This document shows, piece after piece, positions 24,595 through 34,059 of a stretch of DNA of 64,000 nucleotides. Both the position numbers and the translations under genes were made by a program. Position 1 is the first letter of the stretch; each line of letters opens with the position of its first letter. The notes beneath the pieces were generated by a model. It made no database searches. It was not told the origin of the DNA and saw nothing but the letters and a program-made list of their open reading frames with translations. Source of the DNA: Acidithiobacillus ferrianus (GTDB lineage: Bacteria; Pseudomonadota; Gammaproteobacteria; Acidithiobacillales; Acidithiobacillaceae); NCBI RefSeq assembly GCF_010378095.1, contig NZ_WNJL01000037.1, positions 124,001 to 188,000 on the forward strand, written 5' to 3'.

Positions 24595-25500
24595 TCAAAA
24601 GCCTGGCAGCATCGGCATCCCGTTTGGAGCCAGCCCGGCGACGATGCCCCAGAAGAGCATCAGACCGATCCAGTGATTATGCAGAAAAGCGCGGAGGGCT
24701 TGATCCCGATCGCCACCAAGCAGCGTTTGCTCATATGCGGCGAGAACGGCGGCGCCCCCTACGGCCACCCAGTAAGGCCAGTGTATCCCCTGCTCGACGC
24801 CGATCCCAACGAAAATGATGAGCATGACCATCTGCAACCCGGCGATGGCGTGGCGATCATGGCGCCCGAAAAGGATCGCGGTGGATCGGATTCCAGCCTT
24901 GAGATCGTCGGGGCGGTCGGCCATGGCGTAAGCGGTGTCATAGGCCACGACCCAACAGGCGTTGGCCAACATCAGCCACCAGGCGAGCGCCGGAACCTGT
25001 CCCCGGGTCGCGGCAAAGGCCATGGGTATACCCATGGAAAAGGCGATACCTAGATAGGCTTGCGGGAGATGGGTGAAGCGTTTGAACCATGGATAGGTGA
25101 CCGTCACTAGGATGGCCCCCCCGGCCAGTAGCAGGGTGAGTGTATTGAGAAAGAAAAGCAGTGTTGCCGCCAGCAAGCAAAGGACGGCGAACAGACGGAG
25201 CGCCGCACGCGGACTGATCAGCCCTGTCGCGAGGGGGCGATAACGGGTGCGCGCCACCTGGTGGTCCAAGTCGCGGTCGAAGTAGTCGTTGATGACGCAT
25301 CCCGCCGAGCGCATCAGCCAAGTGCCTGCTGTGAAGATCAGAAACAGTCCGAGCGGAGGGGTTCCTTTTGCCGCGAACCAAAGCCCCCAGTAGGTTGGCC
25401 AGAGCAAGAGCAAGGTGCCGATGGGGCGGTCCATGCGCATCAGGGCGGCATAGGCGCGCCAGCGTTGGTGGAACCGCGTGGCGGGTGCCTGCTGCATCAT
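24595..25500 (-). CDS. ubiA: 4-hydroxybenzoate polyprenyltransferase
   Basis: UbiA attaches the polyprenyl chain to 4-hydroxybenzoate, the second step of ubiquinone synthesis, in the inner membrane. The product is 301 residues from the first of two tandem ATGs at 25500. The first Asp-rich motif NDYFDRDLDHQVARTRYRPL is at about 77-96 and the second is near DRPDDLKAGIRS at about 195-206. Eight to nine hydrophobic helices are visible. It overlaps the ubiC stop (ATGATG/TGA), so translation is coupled. A longer open frame upstream is a shadow of ubiC. Confidence 0.95.
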   Translation of the reverse strand: MMQQAPATRFHQRWRAYAALMRMDRPIGTLLLLWPTYWGLWFAAKGTPPLGLFLIFTAGTWLMRSAGCVINDYFDRDLDHQVARTRYRPLATGLISPRAALRLFAVLCLLAATLLFFLNTLTLLLAGGAILVTVTYPWFKRFTHLPQAYLGIAFSMGIPMAFAATRGQVPALAWWLMLANACWVVAYDTAYAMADRPDDLKAGIRSTAILFGRHDRHAIAGLQMVMLIIFVGIGVEQGIHWPYWVAVGGAAVLAAYEQTLLGGDRDQALRAFLHNHWIGLMLFWGIVAGLAPNGMPMLPGF

Positions 25501-26012
25501 CGCCGTCCCCGGCCCGCCCATTGCGGCAAGTCTGGTAGGAAATGTTCCTCTACCAGGAGACCTGCGGCGCCGCGCTGCAACACGGAACGCCTCCACCAGT
25601 GGCGTGGGCTGAATCGTGGCTGACTCTCGACCTGAATAGGGGAACGCCGCAGTCGCCGGTGACGAAAAAGGGTGTTACCGATAGGGCGGATACCGTGGCG
25701 GGTGATTGGCAACAGACCGTTGCGCAGGCCGCGCAAAGGGATGGTGGTGCGTGCCCAGAGTGCGGGCTGATCGGCCTCGCCGCCGTGCAGGATGACCTCT
25801 CGCCAGAACACCTGTTCCCCGCGATGCAGGCGCAATATATGGCGTTCGGTAGGTGTTGGATTTGCACGCCCGCTGCCCAGCAGGAGTGCTTGCACGGGAT
25901 GCGATGCCCCATAGGCGCGTTGCAGCGCCGCGGTAAGGGAAGCTGGCAGCGTCAACCAGGGCCACAGCGCGCGCGGGGCATGGCGTAGGGGAGGTGGGTT
26001 TTTGATGGTCAT
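25497..26012 (-). CDS. ubiC: Chorismate--pyruvate lyase
   Basis: UbiC converts chorismate to 4-hydroxybenzoate plus pyruvate, the step before UbiA. The product has 171 residues. The family pattern is visible: WPWLTLPASLTAAL at about 17-30, the REVILHGG segment near 70, LWARTTIPL near 83, and PIGNTLFRH near 111. A C-terminal basic Arg-rich stretch is longer than usual. The start MTIKN at 26012 is chosen because the longer frame has no family homology pattern. It is coupled to ubiA. Confidence 0.9.
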   Translation of the reverse strand: MTIKNPPPLRHAPRALWPWLTLPASLTAALQRAYGASHPVQALLLGSGRANPTPTERHILRLHRGEQVFWREVILHGGEADQPALWARTTIPLRGLRNGLLPITRHGIRPIGNTLFRHRRLRRSPIQVESQPRFSPRHWWRRSVLQRGAAGLLVEEHFLPDLPQWAGRGRR

Positions 26013-26037
26013 CAGTCTCGCGGCTGGGGTCAAATAA

Positions 26038-26622
26038 TCAGCGCTGCCGGGGGGCGTGATAGCTGAATGTATCCACCCGCGCCGGCGGGACATTACGCCA
26101 GACCACCGCGATCCGCCCGCGACGAAAATCTGGCGACAACCCTTGGCAGGAACTGCGGAAGTGATAGGTGAACTGGATAAAGACAGTACCGTGTGTACTG
26201 ACCTGGGGAAGTTGCTGAAAAATCCGTTGCACGACCTCTTTCGGGATACTCCGCAGGGGGAGACTGGATACCACGGCCCGGGCAGGACCGCGATGTGCCA
26301 CTAGGTATTGCAGACTTGCGGCGTCCCCTTCGATGACCTCCACTTCGGGATAACGGTGGCGCAGATGACGGACCATTCTTGGGGCCTGCTCGATGAGCAC
26401 TAATTCCTGTGCCGGGACGCCACTTTCGAGTAGGGCCTTGGTGACGGGACCCATGCCCGGCCCTAGCTCGATGACCAAACCCGGTCCGGGTGGCACCAGG
26501 GCCGCCATGCGGCGGGCAAGGAAAGGGGAACTCGGTAGCACGGCCCCGATAGTTTGGGGGTCGCGCAAAAACTCGCGGGTAAAATGCCAAGCCTGGGACA
26601 ATGGCCCGGAAGGTCGAGACAT
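26038..26622 (-). CDS. SAM-dependent methyltransferase, PmtA-like
   Basis: The product has 194 residues. Its N-terminal pattern FTREFLRDPQTIGAVLPSS and motif I (VIELGPGMGPVTKALL) followed by VEVIEGDAAS match the phospholipid N-methyltransferase/rRNA-dimethylase-like group. The loop SSLPLRSIP resembles the (S/N)LPL motif of PmtA. PmtA makes phosphatidylcholine from phosphatidylethanolamine, but many relatives have other substrates. It starts at MSRPSG (ATG 26622) and is followed at once by ubiC, so the three genes may form one transcript. It is divergent from the lipoprotein gene. Confidence 0.75.
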   Translation of the reverse strand: MSRPSGPLSQAWHFTREFLRDPQTIGAVLPSSPFLARRMAALVPPGPGLVIELGPGMGPVTKALLESGVPAQELVLIEQAPRMVRHLRHRYPEVEVIEGDAASLQYLVAHRGPARAVVSSLPLRSIPKEVVQRIFQQLPQVSTHGTVFIQFTYHFRSSCQGLSPDFRRGRIAVVWRNVPPARVDTFSYHAPRQR

Positions 26623-26809
26623 GGGCTTTCTCCACCGGTGAAGGCAAAATGTGCAAGGTCGTTTCGACGAAATGATGGCGCGCACTGTAGCATGGTTGGG
26701 TAATGGCGTCATGTACCCCTGATGTGGCGGCGAACAGAGTCAAGTCGGCTTGTTTCGGGTTATACTCATACGCAATCGGACCATGCCCCCGCTCTGAAAG
26801 GACTGCTTC

Positions 26810-27199
26810 ATGCGTAAACGATGGACCCTGCTGGTTACCCTGGCGTTGTTCCCGCTATGGCTCACGGCTTGTAGTACGGAAGGGGGAAACAACCCGCTGG
26901 CGGCCGTCTATACGGGGCAGAGCACACACTATTATCCGGCCGCATTCCAGCCTACACTCGCGGCGGCTACCCAGGTACTGGAACGGATGCACTGTGTCAT
27001 ATTCAAGGTGGACAGCGCGGGACCCTCCGCCCGGGAACGGGTGATTCATGCACGTAATGGGCAGATGTTGGTAGATGTAACCGTTATCCCTAAAGGACCG
27101 CAAGTCACCGCGGTGGTCAGTCGTTTTGGTCTGCTCGGCAGCGTCCAGGATGACCAACGCTTCCATCTCTTGCTGAAATCAGCGCTGGGTTTGCGGTGA
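26810..27199 (+). CDS. Small lipoprotein of DUF3568 type
   Basis: The product has 129 residues with a lipoprotein signal peptide and lipobox LTAC (Cys21), after which the mature region follows. It contains YYPAAFQPTLAAATQVLERM and a C-terminal VTAVVSRFGLLGSVQDDQRF. This pattern is typical of the small DUF3568-like envelope lipoproteins of proteobacteria, whose function is unknown. An AAGGA SD precedes the ATG. It stands alone between two divergent or downstream genes. Confidence 0.6.
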   Translation: MRKRWTLLVTLALFPLWLTACSTEGGNNPLAAVYTGQSTHYYPAAFQPTLAAATQVLERMHCVIFKVDSAGPSARERVIHARNGQMLVDVTVIPKGPQVTAVVSRFGLLGSVQDDQRFHLLLKSALGLR

Positions 27200-27283
27200 T
27201 CCCTTATAGACGGACGCCCCTTGTCAATCCCGCGGGGTGGCCCTATCATCCACTCATAACTTTATACTTTTTCTGGGAATGCA

Positions 27284-28639
27284 TTGCAGAACCTGTATAT
27301 CAAGACGTATGGCTGTCAGATGAATGAATATGACGCCGAGCGCATGGCGGATGTGCTCGCGGTGAGTCATGGTTTGCGTCTGGTGGACGACCCCGCGCTG
27401 GCCGATGTGCTTTTGTTGAACACCTGTTCCATCCGCGAAAAGGCCGAAGACAAGGTTTTTACCCAGCTTGGTTTCTGGCGTCCCTTTAAGGAAAAGCGAC
27501 CGGAAGTGGTGATCGGTGTGGGTGGTTGCGTTGCGAGTCAGGAGGGGGAACGCTTGAGGCGGCGCGCACCTTACGTGGATTTGGTTTTCGGGCCACAAAC
27601 GCTGCATCGTCTCCCTGACCTGTTGGATGCCTGCCTGGCGGAACGGCGACCGCAGGTGGATATCGCTTTTCCAATGCTGGAAAAGTTTGACCGCCTGCCG
27701 CAACGACCGGGTCGCGATGGCGCTACCGCTTTTGTCACCGTACAGGAAGGATGCGATAAGTTCTGCACTTTCTGCGTAGTGCCGCACACCCGTGGACGGG
27801 AGTACAGCCGCGCCATGCCCGATATCGTCCGCGAGGTGCGTGTGCTGGTGAATCAGGGGGTAAGCGAGGTTACCCTGCTTGGACAAAACGTCAACGCCTA
27901 TCGGGGTGCGACGGGGCTGGTGGGCGAGGGCGATCTGGCCGACTTGCTGGAACGCTTGGCGCGGATTCCCGGTCTGCTGCGTTTACGCTATACCACCTCA
28001 CATCCCGGTAACTTGGATGAGCGGTTGATCGCCGCCCATGGCAATATCGAGATACTGGCGCCTCATCTGCATTTGCCGGTGCAGAGTGGTTCTGACCGTA
28101 TCCTCCGGCGCATGCACCGTAAGCACACGGTGGAACAGTATCTGGACAAGATTGCGCGCTTGCGCGCCGCGCGACCGGACATCCGGATTTCTTCGGATTT
28201 TATTGTGGGCTTTCCGGGTGAGACGGATGCGGACTTCGCCGCAACCATGGCACTGATCGACATGGTGGGCTTCGACCAGTCTTTTTCTTTCAAATACAGT
28301 CAACGCCCCAATACACCGGCACTCAGGTTGAAGGATGGTGTCCCCGAGGCCGTCAAGGATGCGCGTCTGACCATGTTGCAGGAGAGGATCAACGGGCTCG
28401 CGCGGGAGTATGCTCGGGCTTTGGTCGGCACGCGGCAGGCGGTGCTGGTCACTGGGCCATCGCGCCGTGATCCGCGGGAACTCACGGGCAAGACCGCCTG
28501 CAACCGCTCGGTGAACATGGCGGGGTCGATGGACTGGATCGGTCAGATGCTGGAGGTCGAGATTGTCGCGGCGCTTCCCAACAGTCTGCGCGGGCGCGTG
28601 GCGCATTCGACAGCGGTAAGCCAGCGCCTTGCGATATAG
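27284..28639 (+). CDS. miaB: tRNA-2-methylthio-N6-dimethylallyladenosine synthase
   Basis: MiaB adds the methylthio group to i6A37 in tRNAs. The product has 451 residues. The N-terminal cluster cysteines are Cys11, Cys48 and Cys82, and the radical-SAM cysteines Cys157, Cys161 and Cys164 lie in [11 protein letters not shown]-terminal TRAM domain begins near 375. The first Cys forces the start very near the 5' end, and the only in-frame choice is the TTG at 27284. An ATG at 27279 is out of frame. It heads the operon miaB-ybeZ-ybeY-corC-lnt. Confidence 0.95.
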   Translation: MQNLYIKTYGCQMNEYDAERMADVLAVSHGLRLVDDPALADVLLLNTCSIREKAEDKVFTQLGFWRPFKEKRPEVVIGVGGCVASQEGERLRRRAPYVDLVFGPQTLHRLPDLLDACLAERRPQVDIAFPMLEKFDRLPQRPGRDGATAFVTVQEGCDKFCTFCVVPHTRGREYSRAMPDIVREVRVLVNQGVSEVTLLGQNVNAYRGATGLVGEGDLADLLERLARIPGLLRLRYTTSHPGNLDERLIAAHGNIEILAPHLHLPVQSGSDRILRRMHRKHTVEQYLDKIARLRAARPDIRISSDFIVGFPGETDADFAATMALIDMVGFDQSFSFKYSQRPNTPALRLKDGVPEAVKDARLTMLQERINGLAREYARALVGTRQAVLVTGPSRRDPRELTGKTACNRSVNMAGSMDWIGQMLEVEIVAALPNSLRGRVAHSTAVSQRLAI

Positions 28640-28643
28640 TCCC

Positions 28644-29627
28644 ATGGAGCCTCCCAGTAAGACACCGAACGTCAGCCACAGCGATTTCGTCGCTGAGCAT
28701 GCCACGGCGGCCATGTTGTCCGAGTTGTCCGGTGAGTTGGACAGCCATGTCAAACAGATCGAATCCCGTCTTGGGGTGGTGGTTCTGCCTCGCGGTCCTC
28801 GCTTTCACATCACCGGCCCTGTGGCTTCCGTACGAGCCGCACGGGACGTGCTCTCCCATCTTTATGACCAGATACGCCAGGGAGGCACGCTCTCCAGTCA
28901 TGAGGTGCATCACAGTATTCAGAACGTGCAACTGGAAATAGAGGCGGGCGCCACAACGGTAGAGTCCTCCGGTGTGCAGACTCTCAAGGGCATGATCCGC
29001 GGCCGTGGACAGAGGCAGTGCCGTTATCTGGAATCTATCCGTCAGAACGATCTCACGTTCGGCATTGGTCCGGCGGGTACGGGAAAGACGTATCTGGCGG
29101 TGGCGGCGGCGGTAGAGCAGATGGACAGTAATCAGGTGCGTCGTTTGGTGCTGGTACGCCCTGCCGTGGAAGCGGGAGAACGTCTGGGTTTCCTGCCGGG
29201 ATCTCTGAGCGAAAAGGTCGATCCCTACCTGCGCCCGCTCTACGACGCCCTCCATGAAATGCTGGGTTACGAGAAGGTGGCCAAGCTGATGGAGCGGCAG
29301 GTGATTGAGGTGGCTCCGTTGGCCTATATGCGCGGACGTACCCTCAACGACGCTTTTATTATCCTCGACGAAGCGCAGAACACCACGCCGGAACAAATGA
29401 AAATGTTCCTGACGCGTATGGGTTTTGGCGCCAAGGTCGTGGTGACTGGCGATGTGACGCAGGTGGATTTGCCCCGGGGACAGCTTTCCGGGCTGGTGCA
29501 GGCCATGGATGTGCTGGGGAACATGCCGGGCGTCGACATGGTGTTTTTTGAAAGTGCTGACGTGGTGCGCCACCCTCTGGTGGCGCGAATCGTGGAAGCT
29601 TACGATCGCTCCAGGGAACGGACATGA
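28644..29627 (+). CDS. ybeZ: PhoH-like ATPase
   Basis: The product has 327 residues. Walker A GPAGTGKTYLA lies near 144, with a later Asp-box IILDEAQNTT at about 240 and GDVTQVDLP near 272. It is the typical partner of YbeY, with which it acts in 16S rRNA maturation. The start at 28644 lies only 4 bases after the miaB stop, and its own stop overlaps ybeY (ATGA). Confidence 0.93.
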   Translation: MEPPSKTPNVSHSDFVAEHATAAMLSELSGELDSHVKQIESRLGVVVLPRGPRFHITGPVASVRAARDVLSHLYDQIRQGGTLSSHEVHHSIQNVQLEIEAGATTVESSGVQTLKGMIRGRGQRQCRYLESIRQNDLTFGIGPAGTGKTYLAVAAAVEQMDSNQVRRLVLVRPAVEAGERLGFLPGSLSEKVDPYLRPLYDALHEMLGYEKVAKLMERQVIEVAPLAYMRGRTLNDAFIILDEAQNTTPEQMKMFLTRMGFGAKVVVTGDVTQVDLPRGQLSGLVQAMDVLGNMPGVDMVFFESADVVRHPLVARIVEAYDRSRERT

Positions 29628-30121
29628 ACCGCCTCTATTTACGCATGTCGGTGGCTGATGAGGTCGCGGCTATGCCGTTACCGTCCCGCGCCGAGGCGCG
29701 GCAGGCGATTCTGCGAGCGTTGTCCGCCTTTTCCGCACGGGTGCAGTCCGCTGGTCAACTGCTGGAATTATCTTTGGCCTTTGTCGCCGATGGGGAGATG
29801 GCGTCCCTGAACGAGCGGTATCGTGGCCAGGCGCAACCGACCAATTGCCTGTCTTTCCCGCAGGCGGCGCTACCACCGATGTTTCGCCGTGATTTGCTGG
29901 GCGATATTGTTATCGCTCCAACGGTAGTCGTGCGTGAGGCCGCCGAGCAGGGTAAGCGCTTGCGTGATCATTATCGTCATCTCCTCGTTCACAGTACCCT
30001 CCATCTTTTGGGTTACGACCATGAAGTGGCTGTCGATGCGCAGGAAATGGAGGCGTTGGAAACCCGGCTTCTGGCCGAAATGGGTGTGGCCGACCCTTAC
30101 CTGAATCATATGCATGAGTGA
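29624..30121 (+). CDS. ybeY: Endoribonuclease YbeY (rRNA maturation)
   Basis: The product has 165 residues. The zinc-binding motif HSTLHLLGYDHE lies near 126-137 (HxxxHxxxxxH). Upstream is the block TNCLSFPQ. It matures the 3' end of 16S rRNA and takes part in ribosome quality control. It overlaps ybeZ at its start and corC at its end, within a tight operon. Confidence 0.94.
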   Translation: MNRLYLRMSVADEVAAMPLPSRAEARQAILRALSAFSARVQSAGQLLELSLAFVADGEMASLNERYRGQAQPTNCLSFPQAALPPMFRRDLLGDIVIAPTVVVREAAEQGKRLRDHYRHLLVHSTLHLLGYDHEVAVDAQEMEALETRLLAEMGVADPYLNHMHE

Positions 30122-30989
30122 AGATCGAGGCAGTCAGGAACGACCGCGGGGTTGGTGGGAACGCTTTACCCAGTCTTTGCGCGGTAATGTGGAAGATCAG
30201 GATACCCTGCTCGAGCTGGTCCGTGAGGCGGGCGAGCGGCAGATCATCGACGCCGAGGCGGCGCGGATGGTGGATGGCATTTTTCGCATGGGCGAATTGA
30301 CGGTACGGGATGTGATGATTCCGCGTGCGCAGATGGAGGTGATCGAACTGGATATGCCTTTGGCGGAAATTATTGCGCGGGTAGCCGAGGTGGGACATTC
30401 GCGCTTTCCCGTGGTGGGGGATGACCGCGATGATGTGCGCGGTATTCTTCTGGCCAAGGATTTGCTGCGGGCCTGGCGAGGTGATGCGCCCGTGCCGCGG
30501 CTCACCGAATTGCTCCGCCCGGCAACGTTTATTCCCGAAGGCAAGCATCTCGATCATTTACTTTATGAGTTCCGTACGGGCCGCCACCATATGGCGGTGG
30601 TTGTGGATGAATATGGCGGTGTCGCCGGATTGATCACCATTGAAGATGTGTTGGAGATTATTGTCGGTGAGATCGAGGATGAATATGACATCGATGAAGA
30701 TGTGATGGTGGCACCGCGCGAAGACGGAGACTTTTTGGCCAATGCTCTGATTCCATTGGAAGAGTTTAATACGTATTTTGGGGTGACACTGGCCGATGGC
30801 CATACGGATACCTTGGGCGGGTGGGTGACGACGCGATTGGGGCACGTGCCCCGCACCGGTGAGGTGATCGAGGAGGGGGCTCTGCGATTGGAAGTGTTAC
30901 GGGCGGATCGTAAACGGGTGCAGGTGTTACGAGTGACGCCGCCCCACAAACCCTCCCTGTTGACAACAGGGTCCCAGGGTACAGCATGA
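30114..30989 (+). CDS. corC: CorC/HlyC-family CBS-domain protein
   Basis: The product has 291 residues and no transmembrane helices. Two CBS domains span about 65-190 (DVMIPRAQMEVIE; HMAVVVDEYGGVAGLITIED). A CorC_HlyC C-terminal domain spans about 205-285 (GDFLANALIPLEEFN). The family (YbeX) is linked to Mg2+/Co2+ efflux and, in the ybe operon, to ribosome homeostasis. It overlaps ybeY by 8 bases. Confidence 0.9.
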   Translation: MSEDRGSQERPRGWWERFTQSLRGNVEDQDTLLELVREAGERQIIDAEAARMVDGIFRMGELTVRDVMIPRAQMEVIELDMPLAEIIARVAEVGHSRFPVVGDDRDDVRGILLAKDLLRAWRGDAPVPRLTELLRPATFIPEGKHLDHLLYEFRTGRHHMAVVVDEYGGVAGLITIEDVLEIIVGEIEDEYDIDEDVMVAPREDGDFLANALIPLEEFNTYFGVTLADGHTDTLGGWVTTRLGHVPRTGEVIEEGALRLEVLRADRKRVQVLRVTPPHKPSLLTTGSQGTA

Positions 30990-32491
30990 CGGTGGATGCA
31001 CCGGAAAGAATGCCCTTCGCTCTGCGGCTTCTGGCCGCATTAATTTTGGGTGTGGCTTGGCCTTTGGCTTTCGCCCCTTTCTCGTGGTGGCCATTGGCCA
31101 TCGCGTTGCCCTTCGCCCTGTTCTGGCTCGCTACCGCAGAGGAGCGCCCCTGGCGTGCGGCGACCCTGGGATATGCTTTCGGTTTCGGCGCTTTTGCCGC
31201 AGGAACCAGCTGGATCGCCATTACTCTGCACAATTTCGCCCATATGGATTGGGTGCTGGCGGGAGCGGCCGTAGGTGTATTGGCCGCCTACTGCGCTTTT
31301 TATCCAGCATTGGCCCTGTGGCTGTCCACCCGTTTTTTCACCGGGGGTGCCCGCCTGTTGATGCTGCCGGTGTTCTGGATTCTCGGAGAATGGGCGCGGG
31401 CGCGCATTTTGACGGGTTTCCCTTGGTTGGCCACGGGGTACACCCAGACCTCTGCCGTCCTGGGGGGCTTTTCGCCCTGGCTGGGACAATATGGGGTGGG
31501 ACTTGTGACAGTCGGGGTTGCGGCCATCCTGGTTTATGTACTGCAACACTCGCGATCCCGTCGGGCACTGGTGGGTGGAATCGCGGGACTTCTCGTGATT
31601 TTTGGTATGGCGATGGCGGCGGCATCCGTGTCGTTTACCCACCCCGTGGGCAAACCGTTGCGGGTGAGCCTGTTGCAGGGAAACATCCCGATCAGCGAGA
31701 AATGGAATGCGGATAGAATCCGCGAGATTCTGCATCGATACGTGACCTTGATCTTGCAGACTCCGCCGGATACCCGGTTGGTCGTCCTGCCGGAGACGGC
31801 CTTTCCCATTTTTCAGACAGAACTCCCCGATTTGATTGGGCATCTACGGCACTGGTCGGCCATTCATCACAAGGTGTTGCTGATTGGTATCCCGGAAGAT
31901 GTTGACCATCGCTATTACAATGCGGCGATGGAGATCGATGGGAGGGCACCCCTGCGCTGGTATCAGAAGGAGCATCTGGTGCCCTTTGGGGAATATATCC
32001 CCCTGCCTGGACTGCTTGGGCCACTGGTGCACCATTTCTTGCCGGGCCTCGGGAGCTTCTCTCAGGGGCATGGGCCCTTCGTGTTGCCGGTTGATGGGCA
32101 AAAGGCCGGCATGAGCATCTGCTACGAAGAGTCTTTTTCTCGGGATGTTCGTAAGGGTGTCGAGCAGGGGGCGGTTTTCTTACTCAACATCAGCGACTAT
32201 GCCTGGTATGGGCACAGCATCGCCGCCGCGCAGAGCCTGCAGATGGCGGCCATGCAGTCCCTGCAGGAGCAGAAGCCGGATGTGCGGGCGACCAACACGG
32301 GCATCACCGCCCTGATCTCGTCGCGCGGGCGGGTGGGCGTGTCATTGCCCCAGTTCGTGACGGGAACCCTCAATGGAGCCATACAACCCATGGCCGGGAA
32401 GACCCCCTTCGGACGCTGGGGCAACATCCCTTATCTGGTGTCGAGCCTGTTGCTTCTGCTGACGGCCTTCGTGCTTAGGCGCCGGCGATGA
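30986..32491 (+). CDS. lnt: Apolipoprotein N-acyltransferase
   Basis: Lnt acylates the N-terminal cysteine of lipoproteins in the inner membrane. The product has 501 residues with about seven transmembrane helices in the first 200 and a nitrilase-like domain after. The catalytic triad is visible as the Glu of VLPETAFP, the Lys of WYQKEHLVPFGEY and the Cys of GMSICYEESF. It starts with overlapping ATGA in corC. Its last 17 bases overlap the convergent pmbA stop. Confidence 0.95.
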   Translation: MTVDAPERMPFALRLLAALILGVAWPLAFAPFSWWPLAIALPFALFWLATAEERPWRAATLGYAFGFGAFAAGTSWIAITLHNFAHMDWVLAGAAVGVLAAYCAFYPALALWLSTRFFTGGARLLMLPVFWILGEWARARILTGFPWLATGYTQTSAVLGGFSPWLGQYGVGLVTVGVAAILVYVLQHSRSRRALVGGIAGLLVIFGMAMAAASVSFTHPVGKPLRVSLLQGNIPISEKWNADRIREILHRYVTLILQTPPDTRLVVLPETAFPIFQTELPDLIGHLRHWSAIHHKVLLIGIPEDVDHRYYNAAMEIDGRAPLRWYQKEHLVPFGEYIPLPGLLGPLVHHFLPGLGSFSQGHGPFVLPVDGQKAGMSICYEESFSRDVRKGVEQGAVFLLNISDYAWYGHSIAAAQSLQMAAMQSLQEQKPDVRATNTGITALISSRGRVGVSLPQFVTGTLNGAIQPMAGKTPFGRWGNIPYLVSSLLLLLTAFVLRRRR

Positions 32492-33821
32492 TCATCTCGT
32501 CGATGAGTATGGAGGGGCAACTGGTATTGCCATGCGTGAGTTGGTCTCCGCCCACGGCAACCATACCCCGAAACATGGCTTGCAGGGTGCTGGCGATGGT
32601 GATCTCTTCCACCGGGTATTGAATCTCTCCATGCTCCACCCAGAAGCCGGCGGCGCCGCGAGAGTAGTCGCCGGTGACCATATTGATGCCGAAGCCAATC
32701 AACTCGGTAACCAACAGGCCACGTTCCATCTGGCGGAGCAGGCCCTCCAGAGAGGCGTCACCGGGTTCGAGGGTAAGGTTGTGGACACCGCCCCCATTGC
32801 CGGTACTGCGCATGTTGAGTTTGCGGGCACTGTAGCTATCAAGAATATAGCCTTTCAATATCCCCCCGGCGATGATATCCCGATTGTGGGTGGCCACACC
32901 TTCGCTATCGAAGCTGCTGCTGCCCAGGCCGCGCTGCCGCAGGGGTTCTTCGTAGATGCGGATGTGTTCGGGAAAGAGTGGCTTGCCAAGGCTATCCACC
33001 AAAAAGGAGCTTTTGCGGTAGAGACTATTGCCGCTGATGGCCGCGGCCAAGTGACTCAACAGGCTGGACGCCACTTGATTTTCAAAAAGGACTGGTGCCT
33101 TGGTCGTCGCTATTTTGCGCGCATTGAGGCGGCGCAGGGCACGTTGAGCGGCGAGCTTGCCGATGGTTTCAGGGCTCGCCAGCGCGTTGGCGGTGCGGGC
33201 CACGTCATACCAGTAATCGCGCTGCATGCCGCCTTGCCTGTCTTCGGCGATGACGGAACAGGACAGATTATGCCGGGAGGAACGACTGCTGCCGAGAAAA
33301 CCGAGACTGTTACCATAAACGGACGTCCCCTCGCCGGTGCCGAGGCTACCGCCCTCCGAATTGTGGATGCGCGGATCGCTGTCGCGGGCGGCTGCTTCAC
33401 AGCGGCGCGCAAGCTCAGCGGCACTATCGGCATCTATGGACCAGGGATGATAGAGATCCAGGTCCGGGAAATCTGTGGCGAGAAGATCAGGGTCGGCGAG
33501 CCCGGCAAAGGGGTCCGCCGCCGTGTGCCGGGCAATGGTCAACGCCGCTGCCACCGTCTCTGAGAGGGCTTTGCGGGAAAAATCGGAGGTCGAGGCACTG
33601 CCTTTACTCTGGCCGAGATAGACCGTTACCCCCAATCCTTTGTCCTGGTGATATTCTATGGACTCCACTTCGCCGAGCCGGACCGTTACCGACAACCCTT
33701 TGCCCGTGCTGGCGGAAACCTCCGCGGCGCTGGCGCCTTGCTCGCGGGCAAGGTTGAGCATGTCGTCAACGATTTGGGCCAGGGCGCTGGTATCGAGGGT
33801 GGATTGAGGGGGATGGCTCAT
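32475..33821 (-). CDS. pmbA: TldE/PmbA metalloprotease-family protein
   Basis: The product has 448 residues of the TldD/PmbA family. The N-terminal block is followed by the conserved glycine/His-rich C-terminal motifs (STGNGGGVHNLTLEPG; GDYSRGAAGFWVEHGEIQYP). PmbA acts with TldD in processing modified peptides such as microcins and in degrading antitoxins. TldE itself lacks the full HExxxH metal motif. TldD is not in the window. It converges with lnt. Confidence 0.93.
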   Translation of the reverse strand: MSHPPQSTLDTSALAQIVDDMLNLAREQGASAAEVSASTGKGLSVTVRLGEVESIEYHQDKGLGVTVYLGQSKGSASTSDFSRKALSETVAAALTIARHTAADPFAGLADPDLLATDFPDLDLYHPWSIDADSAAELARRCEAAARDSDPRIHNSEGGSLGTGEGTSVYGNSLGFLGSSRSSRHNLSCSVIAEDRQGGMQRDYWYDVARTANALASPETIGKLAAQRALRRLNARKIATTKAPVLFENQVASSLLSHLAAAISGNSLYRKSSFLVDSLGKPLFPEHIRIYEEPLRQRGLGSSSFDSEGVATHNRDIIAGGILKGYILDSYSARKLNMRSTGNGGGVHNLTLEPGDASLEGLLRQMERGLLVTELIGFGINMVTGDYSRGAAGFWVEHGEIQYPVEEITIASTLQAMFRGMVAVGGDQLTHGNTSCPSILIDEMIIAGA

Positions 33822-33962
33822 GGAATGGTTTTCCGCAGGTTATGGAACGATCCCCGGTATATTACCCTCAAGTTTCCGGACAGGGAAAGTTTGCAAGGAG
33901 AGCCGGCCGTTTTGGAGATGACTTCCCCTATGCGCAGGGTCCTCTCACGGGTACCGCGCTGC

Positions 33963-34005
33963 TTGACAAGCATCGTCCTGTGAACTACATTGCAACAAAG
34001 TTGCA
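33963..34005 (+). promoter_or_regulatory. Promoter with overlapping operator for the metal ABC transporter
   Basis: TTGACA (33963-33968), 17 bases, then TACATT (33986-33991) make a good sigma-70 promoter. A perfect inverted repeat TGCAAC-AAA-GTTGCA (33991-34005) overlaps the -10 and start site. Such a position is typical of a repressor that blocks transcription, for example a Fur/Zur-family protein, but the repeat does not match a Zur box I know. Confidence 0.55.
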
Positions 34006-34059
34006 TAAGGTGGTGGGGCCTATTGTCATCGCCCGTGCGCCGCTTTCGAGGACTGCACG